From Bremerella sp. TYQ1 (GTDB lineage Bacteria > Planctomycetota > Planctomycetia > Pirellulales > Pirellulaceae), in contig NZ_CP083740.1 of assembly GCF_020150455.1 (NCBI RefSeq), forward strand, positions 1,612,001 to 1,676,000: DNA of 64,000 bases, given 5' to 3'. The notes below the pieces were generated by a model. It saw nothing but the letters and a program-made list of their open reading frames with translations. It was not told the DNA's origin and did no database searches. Shown here piece after piece: positions 36,700 to 46,052 of the stretch; within the stretch, counting starts at the first letter, position 1, and the number at the start of each line of letters is the position of its first letter. Both the position numbers and the translations under genes were made by a program.

Positions 36700-38151
36700 T
36701 CATGGTTTTTGCTTCGACTGTTCCGAAAGTGAATTAGACATCTTCATGAGGGAATCGACAATCTTTTCGCTAGCCTTTTCTTCGACATAGTTGGTCCCGA
36801 GCCAGGTTTCGTAACCACCGAGCCGATGCTGCGGCGGCGTCGGCAAGTATCCAAACGAGCCATTGGCCAGTTCAATCGTGAACGCCTCCTGAAAAGGACT
36901 GCGGTCTTTGATTTCGAGTCCGGTCTCGGCAAACGTTTCAAAAGGAATGGCCGTGATTCCAAGATCGCCGATCTTGAGTACTTGAAGCGGAACTTCGACG
37001 ACATCGGGGGCATCTTTCAGGCGGCCAATGCGGTCGGCGTAGATCTTTTCGCGCCGATGTCCCGAAGAATCGTCGGCCGACTTCGCTTCGATTTCTTGAA
37101 AATGCTTCTGCATCTCTGGCGTTGGCTTACGTGCTTGCAGCGGCAGTATCGTCAGTTTCGCACCGAGAGTGATATCGTCGTGGAAGGTGATCTTCTGGTG
37201 CGCGGCCGCCACTTTGCTGGCAACTTTTTCGGCCACTTCCTGCATCTTTTCGTAGGGTGCGTAGCGGCGAGGGTTCTTCGCGGTGAAGTCGATGTTATTC
37301 ACGTCGCCGCTGGTTCCATTGGAAAGAATGCCGACGAACGCAGGTTGCTGATCGGTAGCGTTCAACTTCTCGGCGATGAACTTTGCAAAGTATCCAAAGT
37401 AGTCTGCCGAAACATCACCACTGCGAACCCCGCCGACATAGTGCAACGAGTAATTCGCGAGCAGCGCAATCGGCTGGCCGTCGGTTGTTTGTACTGAAAG
37501 AAAGCAAACCTCCGGATCGACCGGACCGGCTGGACGATCGAGCGTGGCACTTCCGCGTGGAGGATTCATCCGCACGCGATCGACGCCACCAAACGGATTG
37601 GTCAGGTGCGCCGCGTCGTTCATAAACCAGCGACGATTGAAAACCTCGCTCGGCTCCTCGGTCGTCCCCCAACCGATCTTCGCTGGCTGAAGCTGATTGA
37701 TGGCACGCTGAACACCATCGGCAATCCGCTGCACGAGAAACGCCTGATAGTCGGTTAGCTGGGTCTCTTGTATCACCTTCGATGCACCGCGGGCGGTTGT
37801 CGCGGAATGGGTATGCGTGGCGGCAAGCAGCTGATGCGATGCGGGAATGCCGGTCGCCGTTTCGATCTTGCGTTTGGCTTGATCGAACACCTCGACAGGG
37901 ATGCCGACGTTGTCGCACAACACGATCGCCAACCGGGTATCGCCATCGTCCAGAACCAAACAGCGAGCGTGAAGTTCGTCGTGGATGTGGCGTGCGGGGA
38001 TTGGCTTCCATCCACCGACAATCATTTGCCCCAGCGGCGGCGTAATGTTGCTGGTCGCAGCGCCGGCTTGAAAGACGTTTTCCGCGGCCAACGCTGAGCT
38101 AACGAACCAACACAAACAGAACGGCAAGATCCACAAACGAAGATGCGACAT
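36700..38151 (-). CDS. Secreted neutral/alkaline ceramidase N-terminal-domain protein
   Basis: 483 residues from ATG 38151, which opens a signal peptide (LRLWILPFCLCWFVSSALA, cut before AENV). The N-terminal catalytic domain of neutral ceramidases is visible: FQAGAATSNITPPLG at the start, ATHTHSATTARG with metal-binding His residues (about 118-129), and SNGTSGDVNNID carrying the expected nucleophile Ser. The C-terminal Ig-like domain of full-length ceramidases is missing, as in many planctomycete homologues, so activity on ceramide is uncertain. Upstream frame to 38244 has no signal-like sequence. Confidence 0.83.
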   Translation of the reverse strand: MSHLRLWILPFCLCWFVSSALAAENVFQAGAATSNITPPLGQMIVGGWKPIPARHIHDELHARCLVLDDGDTRLAIVLCDNVGIPVEVFDQAKRKIETATGIPASHQLLAATHTHSATTARGASKVIQETQLTDYQAFLVQRIADGVQRAINQLQPAKIGWGTTEEPSEVFNRRWFMNDAAHLTNPFGGVDRVRMNPPRGSATLDRPAGPVDPEVCFLSVQTTDGQPIALLANYSLHYVGGVRSGDVSADYFGYFAKFIAEKLNATDQQPAFVGILSNGTSGDVNNIDFTAKNPRRYAPYEKMQEVAEKVASKVAAAHQKITFHDDITLGAKLTILPLQARKPTPEMQKHFQEIEAKSADDSSGHRREKIYADRIGRLKDAPDVVEVPLQVLKIGDLGITAIPFETFAETGLEIKDRSPFQEAFTIELANGSFGYLPTPPQHRLGGYETWLGTNYVEEKASEKIVDSLMKMSNSLSEQSKQKP

Positions 38152-38364
38152 GACGTTGTCTAACTCCAGGGAAGGGGCGGGAGTCACCAGGCAGGAAGTA
38201 AGAGGCTCTGCCAATGTACCAAGGTAGAACGTGACATCAAACAACTTTTACTTGCCTGCCACGAAAAGGTGGAACGCAACTTGCAAAGATTTCGCTGCGA
38301 GCCAGCAAGACGATCGCGTGATCGCAGTTACGTTGCCGGCGAATTCCCCCAGGAGTGAATCCCG

Positions 38365-40335
38365 ATGAACTCGTTCTTCAAGACGCAAATACTCGTATCG
38401 CTTACGCTTTTAAGCGTGGGATTGCCATCCTTTTTGTATGGCCAACAACCGCCACCGCCCAGACCGACGCCGCCTCCTCAGCCGTCGGCCGAACGCAGCA
38501 GTGGTCAAAACTTTATCGCGCTGAGCCGCGGTCCGGTTCATGAAGCGTTCGCCCAGCCAAATCGCACGAGTCGCAGCGCTGCCATTGTGGTCGACCAACA
38601 ACCGCCGGCACCGATCGACGAACTGCCACCACGGCAGGTGCCACAGATGGAAGAGATCCAATGGATTCCTGGCTATTGGGGTTGGGATCCGGCCGAATAT
38701 GAATTCGTTTGGGTGAGCGGCGTCTGGCGTCGTCCACCGCAAGACATGGTTTGGCTTCCTGGCGATTGGGTTTCGCACGACGGTGGCTATGCTTGGATCA
38801 GCGGTGCGTGGGTGGAAGAAGGCAACTTGACGCTGATCACCAAAACGCCGCCCGAGCCTCGTCACGAAGAAGCCGGTCAGGCCCCTTCCGATCGACACTT
38901 CTGGGTGCCGGGAAGTTGGGTTTATCAATCGAACGACTATCGCTGGGAACCTGGCTTCTGGGCCGAAGGAGAACCGAACCAGGTTTGGATTCCGCAGCGC
39001 TACGTCTGGGTGCCGCGCGGTTACTTGCTGGTGAACGGCTACTGGGATTATCCGCTCGAACAACGCGGGATCTTGTTCAGCCCAGTCCGAATTGAAACGG
39101 CACAGCGTCAAGTTCGCTACACGCCAAGCGTAGTTGTCTCGGTCCGTACATTGCCGACGCACCTGTTCGTGTATAACGACTACGGCCATTATCACTTCGG
39201 CAACTACTACGACGTGCGTCCGAAACGCGGCCAGTTGACCGCTTGGGTCGGGCTACAGCGCAATTACTACGATCCGCTTTTCGTATTTTATTCGACGGTG
39301 CAGCGCGATCGCTTTGAATATTATCGAACACGTCACGATTACTTCATTCAAAACGCGAATGCTCGGCCCGCGGTGGTGTGGAACGATCGCCGACCGCGCA
39401 ACAGCAACGCCGATGTGCAGCCTCTGTTGGCCGCTTCAGTCACCCAGTTGGTCAACGACGTCGACACGAGCGTGAAGATGCAGTTCCGCGAAGATGACTC
39501 ACGTTGGCAACAGTTTTCTGACCGTCGGCAACGATATCAGCAGATCGAAAAGCAACGCCGCGAAGCGTTCAAAGATGGCAGCAATACGAATGCTTCGGCC
39601 GACGCTTCCGCGAATACGCCAGGCAACCGCTCGCTGAACTTCGGTCCACTGAGCGTGAATGTTGATCCGGAAAATCAGCCGCAAGCCAAGCAGTCCGATG
39701 CCCCGAAACCGGAAGGGCAAAAAGACCGTGGAACAGATCGCCCTGGCAACTCGCCCGATCGTCAACCACAAAAACCGGATCAACCCAACGTGACCGACCC
39801 TGCGTCTCCGCAGCCAGAGATGCCACGTCCTGAGACTCCCAAACCTGAGACTCCCAAACCTGAGACTCCCAAACCTGAGACTCCCAAACCTGAGACTCCC
39901 AAACCTGAGACTCCCAAACCTGAGACTCCCAAACCTGAGACTCCCAAACCTGAGACTCCCAAACCTGAGTCTCCCAAACCTGAGTCTCCCAAACCTGAGT
40001 CTCCCAAACCTGAGTCTCCCAAACCTGAGTCTCCCAAACCTGAGTCTCCCAAACCTGAGTCTCCCAAACCTGAGTCTCCCAAACCTGAGTCTCCCAAACC
40101 TGAGTCTCCCAAACCTGAGTCTCCCAAACCTGAGTCTCCAAAACCGGAAGCTCCAAAACCGGAAGCTCCAAAACCGGAAGCTCCAAAACCGGAAGCTCCC
40201 AAGCCTGATGCTCCGCGAGGGGCAGGGCAGGGGGACGCTGGGCCGCGAGATCCTCAGCGTGGGTCTAATGGCGAGCGAGGTAATCGGGGAGGTAGACCGG
40301 AACGTGGTAACCGTGGGAATTCTGGCCAAAGTTAG
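38365..40335 (+). CDS. YXWGXW-repeat secreted protein with PKPE(T/S/A) repeat tail
   Basis: 656 residues. Signal peptide to about residue 28. Residues 95-230 are Trp/Gly/Pro-rich YXWGXW/WxPGxW repeats ([40 protein letters not shown]), which form an envelope-associated module in other bacteria. A middle region (240-430) has many Tyr and Arg. Residues about 490-615 are 24 perfect pentapeptide units [10 protein letters not shown] and PKPEA encoded by a 15-bp tandem repeat, probably an extended spacer. The end is Gly/Arg/Asn-rich ([16 protein letters not shown]). Confidence 0.85.
   Translation: MNSFFKTQILVSLTLLSVGLPSFLYGQQPPPPRPTPPPQPSAERSSGQNFIALSRGPVHEAFAQPNRTSRSAAIVVDQQPPAPIDELPPRQVPQMEEIQWIPGYWGWDPAEYEFVWVSGVWRRPPQDMVWLPGDWVSHDGGYAWISGAWVEEGNLTLITKTPPEPRHEEAGQAPSDRHFWVPGSWVYQSNDYRWEPGFWAEGEPNQVWIPQRYVWVPRGYLLVNGYWDYPLEQRGILFSPVRIETAQRQVRYTPSVVVSVRTLPTHLFVYNDYGHYHFGNYYDVRPKRGQLTAWVGLQRNYYDPLFVFYSTVQRDRFEYYRTRHDYFIQNANARPAVVWNDRRPRNSNADVQPLLAASVTQLVNDVDTSVKMQFREDDSRWQQFSDRRQRYQQIEKQRREAFKDGSNTNASADASANTPGNRSLNFGPLSVNVDPENQPQAKQSDAPKPEGQKDRGTDRPGNSPDRQPQKPDQPNVTDPASPQPEMPRPETPKPETPKPETPKPETPKPETPKPETPKPETPKPETPKPETPKPESPKPESPKPESPKPESPKPESPKPESPKPESPKPESPKPESPKPESPKPESPKPESPKPEAPKPEAPKPEAPKPEAPKPDAPRGAGQGDAGPRDPQRGSNGERGNRGGRPERGNRGNSGQS
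39841..40200 (+). repeat. 24-copy, 15-bp in-frame tandem repeat
   Basis: Three blocks without interruption: 8 units AAACCTGAGACTCCC, 12 units AAACCTGAGTCTCCC, then 4 units AAACCGGAAGCTCCA. Within a block the units are identical at the nucleotide level (only the last base of a block differs), indicating recent slippage expansion. They encode [10 protein letters not shown] and PKPEA. Confidence 0.97.
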
Positions 40336-40363
40336 TCGACAAATCTCAGAGTAGGTTCATCAG

Positions 40364-40395
40364 AAAAGGTCTGTTTCGCGACAGGCCCTTTTCTT
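40364..40395. terminator. Terminator between convergent genes
   Basis: AAAAGGTCTGT / ACAGGCCCTTTT stem around TTCGCG, with one wobble pair and one bulged C, flanked by T-rich sequence on both strands. Serves the YXWGXW gene and possibly the convergent LRR gene. Confidence 0.65.
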
Positions 40396-40413
40396 TGGAT
40401 TGCGGCAAGCGAA

Positions 40414-42066
40414 TTAATAGATGTTGCCACCCTTGATGGGCAAAGCATTTCGTAGGGCGCGGATGCCGGCGCTGGTATGTTTCGAGCCAAGTAAGCTGAC
40501 GTTCGAGAGTCGAGGCATCGAATGCAAGTGCTGCAAACCCTCGTCGGTAAACCGCGTCGATTGGGCATGCAGGTACTGCAACTTGTCTAACTCGCTGACC
40601 GACTTGAGCGCTTCGTCGGTCAGCAGATTGCACGTAGAAATATTGAGGACGACCAAATTCTCCAAGCCAGTCAAATGCTGTATCCCCTCGTCAGTGACTT
40701 TGGCGCCGGAGATGTCCAAGGTCTCCAGCTGCTTCATCTGCCCGATGACTTCGAGCGATTCGTCGCTGATCTCGGCGCCGCGAAGGCTTAACGTGGTGAG
40801 TTTCTCGAGCGGGACGATTGTCTGAAAGCCTGCCGGGGTAATCTTTTTCGCTCCATGGACTTCCAATTGCTGAAGCTCTTTTAACGAAGTCACATGCTCT
40901 AGCAACTCATCGCCTCCGTAGTAGTCGACTTTCAAGAAGTTGAGCTTTTCGAGCCGCTGGAGCCAAGCATAGTTCATGCCGTCTAACTGATTGGTTTGAA
41001 GATAGACCGAAGTGGCGTTGCGGCAATATTTCAGGTCTTCGAGTTTCTCGGCCTTCAGACGCCCCGTCCAATCGACGTTCTGACCGTTGCTGCCGTTGAC
41101 TAGGCGAATCCAGTCCCGCAACACGACGATGTTTTTCGGATATTGCCCGAATGTCAGCAGCAGCCCCTGCGTTGTCACATGGGTGTGCGATAGCCGTAGC
41201 GATTTCAGTCGCGAAGCGTGCGGCGCATTATGAATGCCGAGATTTCCGACCGGAACGTTGGTAAGTTCCAAGTTCGTCAATGTATTAGCGGCAATCATCG
41301 CTTGGAGTTCCGCGTCGGTCATCGGCGCGTTGGTTACCTCCAGCGATTCAAGGGTTGGATGCCCTGTCAGGCAGGTAGCCCACTCGGCATACTCCGGACG
41401 CGAAACATAGAGACGTTTAACATGTATCTGATCGCGAAGATGACGAAAGCTATGGAAATCGAGTCCTTCGGTAATCAGGTAGTCGACCGAAACCATCGGC
41501 ATGGAAGCGAGGTGGCTAATGCCGACGTCACTCATTTTGAAGTCGTGCCGTAAGATCTCCAGGCGAGGATGATCGCGAAGGTAGATCAAGCCATCTTCAT
41601 CCATTTTCGTTCGATGGACATCGAGCACTTCCAACTGCTTAAGCTTGCCGACATGCTCGAGCGCGGCGTTGGAAAGTGGATTGCTCCAGATGGCCAGCTT
41701 GCGAAGTCGCGGCACACTTTCCAGCACGGCCAGTTGTTCGTCCTTGATCCGGTTTCCTGGAATATATAGTTCTTCCAATGTCGGAATCTGCCGGACTAGT
41801 TCCAGTTGTTCCTCTTTGAGTCGCTTGTGATGCCAGTCGATGGCGACGATGTTCGAGAAATAGTAACTACCAAAAAGTTGATGCACCCACTGCGGCCCCC
41901 ATGTGGCCCAGCGGACGTCTCCCTTAGCTTCGGCAATTTGCCCGGCAAGCTGGTGTTGTCCGTCAACCCAAGTCATATGCCAACGCCACATGCCGAAGCA
42001 TCCGGCGGCAACCGTACAAAAGATCAGCAGGGTGCGTAGACCGAACTGGCGTAGAAAGCGAGGCAT
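40414..42066 (-). CDS. Membrane-anchored leucine-rich-repeat protein
   Basis: 550 residues. N-terminal FLRQFGLRTLLIFCTVAAGCF is the planctomycete FxLRTLL-type signal anchor. About 18-20 LRR units follow, in two runs (about 75-290 and 360-540), of the form LExLxIxxxxITDExLxxLxxxxxL, for example LEELYIPGNRIKDEQLAVLESV and LETLDISGAKVTDEGIQHLTGL. Likely extracytoplasmic binding scaffold; ligand unknown. A C-rich stretch (NISTCNLLTDEAL) is part of a repeat, not a metal site. Confidence 0.83.
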   Translation of the reverse strand: MPRFLRQFGLRTLLIFCTVAAGCFGMWRWHMTWVDGQHQLAGQIAEAKGDVRWATWGPQWVHQLFGSYYFSNIVAIDWHHKRLKEEQLELVRQIPTLEELYIPGNRIKDEQLAVLESVPRLRKLAIWSNPLSNAALEHVGKLKQLEVLDVHRTKMDEDGLIYLRDHPRLEILRHDFKMSDVGISHLASMPMVSVDYLITEGLDFHSFRHLRDQIHVKRLYVSRPEYAEWATCLTGHPTLESLEVTNAPMTDAELQAMIAANTLTNLELTNVPVGNLGIHNAPHASRLKSLRLSHTHVTTQGLLLTFGQYPKNIVVLRDWIRLVNGSNGQNVDWTGRLKAEKLEDLKYCRNATSVYLQTNQLDGMNYAWLQRLEKLNFLKVDYYGGDELLEHVTSLKELQQLEVHGAKKITPAGFQTIVPLEKLTTLSLRGAEISDESLEVIGQMKQLETLDISGAKVTDEGIQHLTGLENLVVLNISTCNLLTDEALKSVSELDKLQYLHAQSTRFTDEGLQHLHSMPRLSNVSLLGSKHTSAGIRALRNALPIKGGNIY

Positions 42067-42172
42067 AGCGTGCGGCCCGCGAAGCAGGGGGGCGAAGGCA
42101 AAGCAACTTCGTCGAACCTAGCAGATCGTTTCGCGTGGTGCAAAACTTTTAGCGCAACGCCGTCCATTTGGT

Positions 42173-42204
42173 CGTGCCATGCTTACGTCTGGCTGGGCAT
42201 GTGC
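42173..42204. repeat. Dispersed palindrome family A, copy 3
   Basis: GTGCCATGC and GGGCATGTGC arms around TTACGTCTGGCT, downstream of the GGCT-like gene. Confidence 0.6.
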
Positions 42205-42226
42205 TTCCGTTTTCCGTGACCGGAGT

Positions 42227-42829
42227 TTAGTCGCGTCGGAACTCTCGTTGCTGGTGCCACAGCTTGGCAAACCAATCGAGGTTTTCCAGTTCTTCTCGCA
42301 ACGGTGTCTGGATGAACTCTGGAGCGCGGAAGATATACTCGACCGATTTCCATTTTCCTTCGTCACAAAGCGACTCGACATGAGCGATCGCCGCGGCGTG
42401 CGAGAAGTGGTCGCCCTGATCGCTGAGTTCACGGAAGTTGTTCGGCAGCCCTGTCCAGATAACCGCATCGAAGTCGGTTTGATCGGCCCACTTGGTAATC
42501 GTTGGTGGAATGTTCGCTTGCGATAGCCCGGGCGGATGAGAATGAGGCAGGTAGACGCCCACTTCCTTTTCGGTTGCCTTTTCCCGAATTTGCAGATCTT
42601 GTATCGCTTCGGCAGGGCTCTCTCGATGACTCACGCAGTAGGCGACGCGGCATTCGGCACCGAGCTCTTCTTCCAGCACAAGCGTTAACGCACGCTTTCG
42701 GCTGACTGAAATTCGAGTGAATTCCAGACGCAGCATCGGCCCGTCGAAATACCACGGGCCATGGTGTTGATCGTAATCAGGTCGGTCGTCCCACAGCAGG
42801 GAGCCCCAACCGATGATGGCGGTTTTCAT
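42227..42829 (-). CDS. GGCT-like (gamma-glutamylcyclotransferase-fold) hypothetical protein
   Basis: 200 residues, no signal peptide. The opening AIIGWGSLLWD resembles the YGSL-type phosphate/substrate loop of gamma-glutamylcyclotransferase-like proteins, and GPMLRLEFTRISVSRKR fits the next strand of that fold. A candidate catalytic Glu is in the central part, but I cannot place it safely. Alternative is an unrelated fold with a chance GSL motif. Monocistronic. Confidence 0.6.
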   Translation of the reverse strand: MKTAIIGWGSLLWDDRPDYDQHHGPWYFDGPMLRLEFTRISVSRKRALTLVLEEELGAECRVAYCVSHRESPAEAIQDLQIREKATEKEVGVYLPHSHPPGLSQANIPPTITKWADQTDFDAVIWTGLPNNFRELSDQGDHFSHAAAIAHVESLCDEGKWKSVEYIFRAPEFIQTPLREELENLDWFAKLWHQQREFRRD

Positions 42830-42906
42830 TGCTTTCCTGTCCGTCAGTCGTTACTTAGCACACTTCTAGTGTAACGCTGACGGACGAATTGCTCTAATGG
42901 GCGACG

Positions 42907-43212
42907 TTAAAGGGTGTCGGCCATTTGCTGGGCGATGGCTTTTCGCTGGGCAGGGTCTTTTTCGTCGACAAGCTTTTGGAATTCGGCCAACAGCTTGTCG
43001 GTTTGCTCAGGCTTGGCCTCACGCATTCCTTCGATTTCCTGATGCAATTGCTTTTTGACCCCTTTGACGTCGCCGGTCGAGACAATTTGCAACAACGTTT
43101 CTTTTGCCTCTGGGGCAGGGGGAACGACACGAACAGGCGCTTCGCCAGACGTTCCGCACCCTGCAAGCAGCGCAGCAACGACCAAGGGAGAGTATTTACG
43201 GATCTTCAACAT
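42907..43212 (-). CDS. Small lipoprotein downstream of the DUF1559 gene
   Basis: 101 residues from ATG 43212: MLKIRKYSPLVVAALLAGC is a clean lipoprotein signal with lipidated Cys19, followed by a Pro-rich spacer and a charged helical domain. It lies 61 nt after the DUF1559 gene; a small lipoprotein in this position is a recurrent arrangement in planctomycetes. No function known. Confidence 0.78.
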   Translation of the reverse strand: MLKIRKYSPLVVAALLAGCGTSGEAPVRVVPPAPEAKETLLQIVSTGDVKGVKKQLHQEIEGMREAKPEQTDKLLAEFQKLVDEKDPAQRKAIAQQMADTL

Positions 43213-43273
43213 GGAGTTCTTCCAAAACGTAGAGAGAGATAAACCAACTGACGAGAGTGGGAAATGTCGTCGC

Positions 43274-44290
43274 TTACGGTAGCTGAACGACTTCGCCACC
43301 GTTGCGGCTGCCCATTGCGTGGTAGGTTTGCGAGTCGACGGTTTCCGTAATGAATCGGACCGAACCATCGGCAAGCGTAAAGTTCACACCGCCGGGGTGA
43401 CGACTGCGGGCAACGTAAATCCCTTTCGAGCTTCCATGATTGCCGGTGCTGGTTGAAGTCATGCAGCTGGGATATTTCCAGTTGGGTGGAGCCAGCGTGT
43501 TGAAGATGGCGTATTCCAATGTACCGCGTGTCCAACGCAGCGCGGCGAAACTGCTGTGATTCGACTTGTTGTTGTCACACGCAACCCCGGCCGTATCGAG
43601 CGTGGCTTGGGTGATCGGTCCTTGTGAAGTTGATTCGTTGGCCGACCAGGACAGCCCGCGAACAACGTCGGAGTTGATGCGATAAAGCGTGTCGTCCCCG
43701 TCGCCGGTAAGGTGCTCGCCAACAAGGATCGTATTGGTCGTTCCATCGGTAATGTCGGCGAATTTAACTTCGTTGCGAAAACTGAACGCACCATTCTGAC
43801 GCGACTCGGCGACGTCCCAGGCCAGATTCGACCCAGCGCTGAGAGGATAATTGCAATTCCCTTCGCGATTGGAATCGGGAAAGACCGAATCGGAAGGGCA
43901 AACGAAGCCGGAGATGCGGTTGTTCTGCACCACTGACTCAGAACTGGTCACGTTTCGATAGAAGTTCAACGTTGCCGTTTTGATCTGTTCGTAAACGGCC
44001 GACTGTTCGATGTAAGGAAGCAGTTTCACGTGCGGACCACAGGCATAGCTCGACGATGCGTCGGAAGCCAACGCTGCCTGGTTATAGCGAGGGAACGTGA
44101 GATAAGTGTCGTGATAGTTGTGCAGCGCAAGACCCAACTGCTTCTGGTTGTTCGTGCACGACATTCGCCGAGCCGCTTCTCGGGCCATCTGTACCGCCGG
44201 AAGCAACAATGCAATTAAGACACCAATGATGGCAATCACCACCAACAATTCAACGAGCGTAAAACCGCGCAGGGACGTACTACGACGCAT
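43274..44290 (-). CDS. DUF1559 protein with type IV pilin-like N-terminus
   Basis: 338 residues from ATG 44290 (GGAG 7 nt upstream). The start MRRSTSLRGFTLVELLVVIAII is a prepilin signal, cleaved between Gly9 and Phe10 by a prepilin peptidase in characterised pilins. NQKQLGLALHNYHDTY and the C-terminal HPGGVNFTLADGSVRFI (H-x-G-G...DGS, the H-X9-DG motif) are diagnostic for DUF1559, a large planctomycete family of presumed pseudopilin-like surface or secretion proteins. An in-frame ATG at 44302 is an alternative. Confidence 0.92.
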   Translation of the reverse strand: MRRSTSLRGFTLVELLVVIAIIGVLIALLLPAVQMAREAARRMSCTNNQKQLGLALHNYHDTYLTFPRYNQAALASDASSSYACGPHVKLLPYIEQSAVYEQIKTATLNFYRNVTSSESVVQNNRISGFVCPSDSVFPDSNREGNCNYPLSAGSNLAWDVAESRQNGAFSFRNEVKFADITDGTTNTILVGEHLTGDGDDTLYRINSDVVRGLSWSANESTSQGPITQATLDTAGVACDNNKSNHSSFAALRWTRGTLEYAIFNTLAPPNWKYPSCMTSTSTGNHGSSKGIYVARSRHPGGVNFTLADGSVRFITETVDSQTYHAMGSRNGGEVVQLP

Positions 44291-44862
44291 GGCATACTCC
44301 ATCGGGAAGTGGAAATAAGGTGGGTAATGAGGAAGGCACAAGGAGAGGGGCAAGCGAAAACAAACAAACTTCATGCCAATCGCACGAGCCGAGGGGAGAC
44401 AAGACCAGGCGATTTCGTGTGGCTGAGATGCCCAACGAAGCAAGGTTGTTTTGGACGCCACTACCCGTTTTTAAGCTAGGTAGATCGTGACATCATAGCG
44501 AACCACACCTCCGGAGCAAGCTTTTTATTTTTCTTTTACCGGTAACTTGGAAATTCAGAATCGCGAGAAGGTTCGCAGAGAAGTTGAGAGATTGCCTTGA
44601 TCGGAGGCAGTGCCGAGTCGACTCTTGTGGCATGCCGATGGGGCGCGACGTACGGATGGCCAAGATCGCCGCACTTCGAAGATAAAAAAAGGCAGGCCAC
44701 CGTTTCCGATGGCCTACCTTCGTAGTCCTTTACAAGACACAATCCTTGGCTCGTTCGCTCCTGGCTGGAACTCTTTTCCTTCGACTTCGAGAGGGCAAGA
44801 GCCAAGCAGAAGTGCTCACCGCGGTTGGCTAACGTTGGCAACCGCAGTCAGCTTGAATCATG
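44291..44862. other. Non-coding region between the DUF1559 and nrdB genes
   Basis: 572 bp between the nrdB stop and the DUF1559 start (both minus strand). Carries a strong terminator at 44683-44720 and a hairpin with arms GCGGTTG / CAACCGC at about 44819-44845, just past the nrdB stop. The left part (44291-44680) should include the DUF1559 promoter. No ORF with coding character. Confidence 0.55.
44683..44720 (-). terminator. Rho-independent terminator of the nrdAB operon
   Basis: Minus-strand stem AAGGTAGGCCATCG / CGGTGGCCTGCCTT (two G-U pairs) capped by a GAAA tetraloop, followed by TTTTT. Located 143 nt beyond the nrdB stop codon. Confidence 0.9.
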
Positions 44863-45924
44863 TTAGTCCCAGTTGAGACCGCTGGAGCTTTGGTATTCGG
44901 TCACTCGCGTTTCGAAGAAGTTCTTTTCCTTCGCGAGGTCCATCGTTTCGCTCATCCATGGGAATGGATTGTTGGCCTGGTTGAACTGCTTGGGCAGGCC
45001 GATGCGTTCCAAGCGGCGATCCGCGATGTGATGGACGTAGTCGCGGAACAGATCGCGGTTGAGTCCGAGAATACCGTTCGGGAGGCAGTCGGAAGCGTAA
45101 GCGATTTCAAGTTCAACCGCTTCGTGGATCAAGTCGATGATCGACTGCTGGAACTCTTCGGTCCAGACGTCAGGGTTTTCTTCCTTGATGCCGTTGATCA
45201 GGTCGATGCCGAAGTTCAAGTGAACCGTTTCATCACGCAGGATGTACTGGAACTGCTCGCCGATCCCCGTCATCAGGTTACGACGATGGAACGAAAGCAC
45301 CATCACGAAACCAGTGTAGAAGAAGATCCCTTCCATGATGATGTAGTAACCGATCAGGTTTTTCAGGAAGGTTTGAATGCCTTCGTACGAATCGGTCTTG
45401 AAGTCAGGGTCGAGCACTTCGCGGGTCAAGTTCATCTCGAACTCGTCCTTCTTAGTGATCGCAGGGACTTCATGGTACATGTTGAAGACTTCGCCTTCGT
45501 TCAAACCGAGGCTTTCCACCACGTACAGGAACGTGTGCGAGTGGATCGCTTCTTCAAACGCCTGACGCAGCAGGTATTGGCGTGCTTCGGCATTGGTCAC
45601 ATGCTTAAAGATCGCCAAGACCAGGTTGTTACCAACAAGGCTTTCGGCGGTCGAGAAGAAACCGAGATTACGCATGATGACTTTGCGTTCGTCTTCGGTC
45701 AGCTTGTCGCTACGCCAGGTTTCAATGTCCTTGGTCATCGGAACTTCGGTTGGCATCCAGTGATTGGCGCAACCGTTGACGTAATGTTCCCACGCCCAGT
45801 GATACTTCAATGGCATCAGCTGATTGACGTCGACTTGGTGAGCATTGATCAAACGCTTTTCGCTGGCGTTAACCCGCTGCGTTCCAGTCATTTCGGTATC
45901 GAAGCCGAGGCTTGGAGTGGACAT
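44863..45924 (-). CDS. nrdB: Ribonucleotide reductase small subunit R2, class Ic type
   Basis: 353-residue di-metal subunit that generates the oxidant for deoxyribonucleotide synthesis. Metal ligands by spacing: Glu94, Glu125, His128, Glu198, Glu232, His235. The position of the radical tyrosine (four after His128) is Phe132, and the first ligand is Glu, not the Asp of class Ia E. coli R2. Both changes and every spacing (31, 3, 4, 73, 34, 3) equal those of Chlamydia trachomatis R2 (E89, E120, H123, F127, E193, E227, H230), the class Ic enzyme with a Mn/Fe cofactor; Trp56 matches its electron-transfer Trp51. Metal content is inference. Downstream of nrdA, 128 nt away. Confidence 0.93.
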   Translation of the reverse strand: MSTPSLGFDTEMTGTQRVNASEKRLINAHQVDVNQLMPLKYHWAWEHYVNGCANHWMPTEVPMTKDIETWRSDKLTEDERKVIMRNLGFFSTAESLVGNNLVLAIFKHVTNAEARQYLLRQAFEEAIHSHTFLYVVESLGLNEGEVFNMYHEVPAITKKDEFEMNLTREVLDPDFKTDSYEGIQTFLKNLIGYYIIMEGIFFYTGFVMVLSFHRRNLMTGIGEQFQYILRDETVHLNFGIDLINGIKEENPDVWTEEFQQSIIDLIHEAVELEIAYASDCLPNGILGLNRDLFRDYVHHIADRRLERIGLPKQFNQANNPFPWMSETMDLAKEKNFFETRVTEYQSSSGLNWD

Positions 45925-46052
45925 CGTGTTTCTCCGAAGGGATTTGTACTAGAAAATTGCTTCTTGCGTTGGCGTCGGCCGTCTGGGTCGTTCGGCCGAC
46001 GCAATTTCAACGGTGGTCTAACCGTGCCACATAGGGCAGAGACAACGCGTGC

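Noticed and set aside
39832..40215. CRISPR-like array
   Set aside because: The 15-bp units are contiguous without spacers and are read in frame as PKPE pentapeptides.
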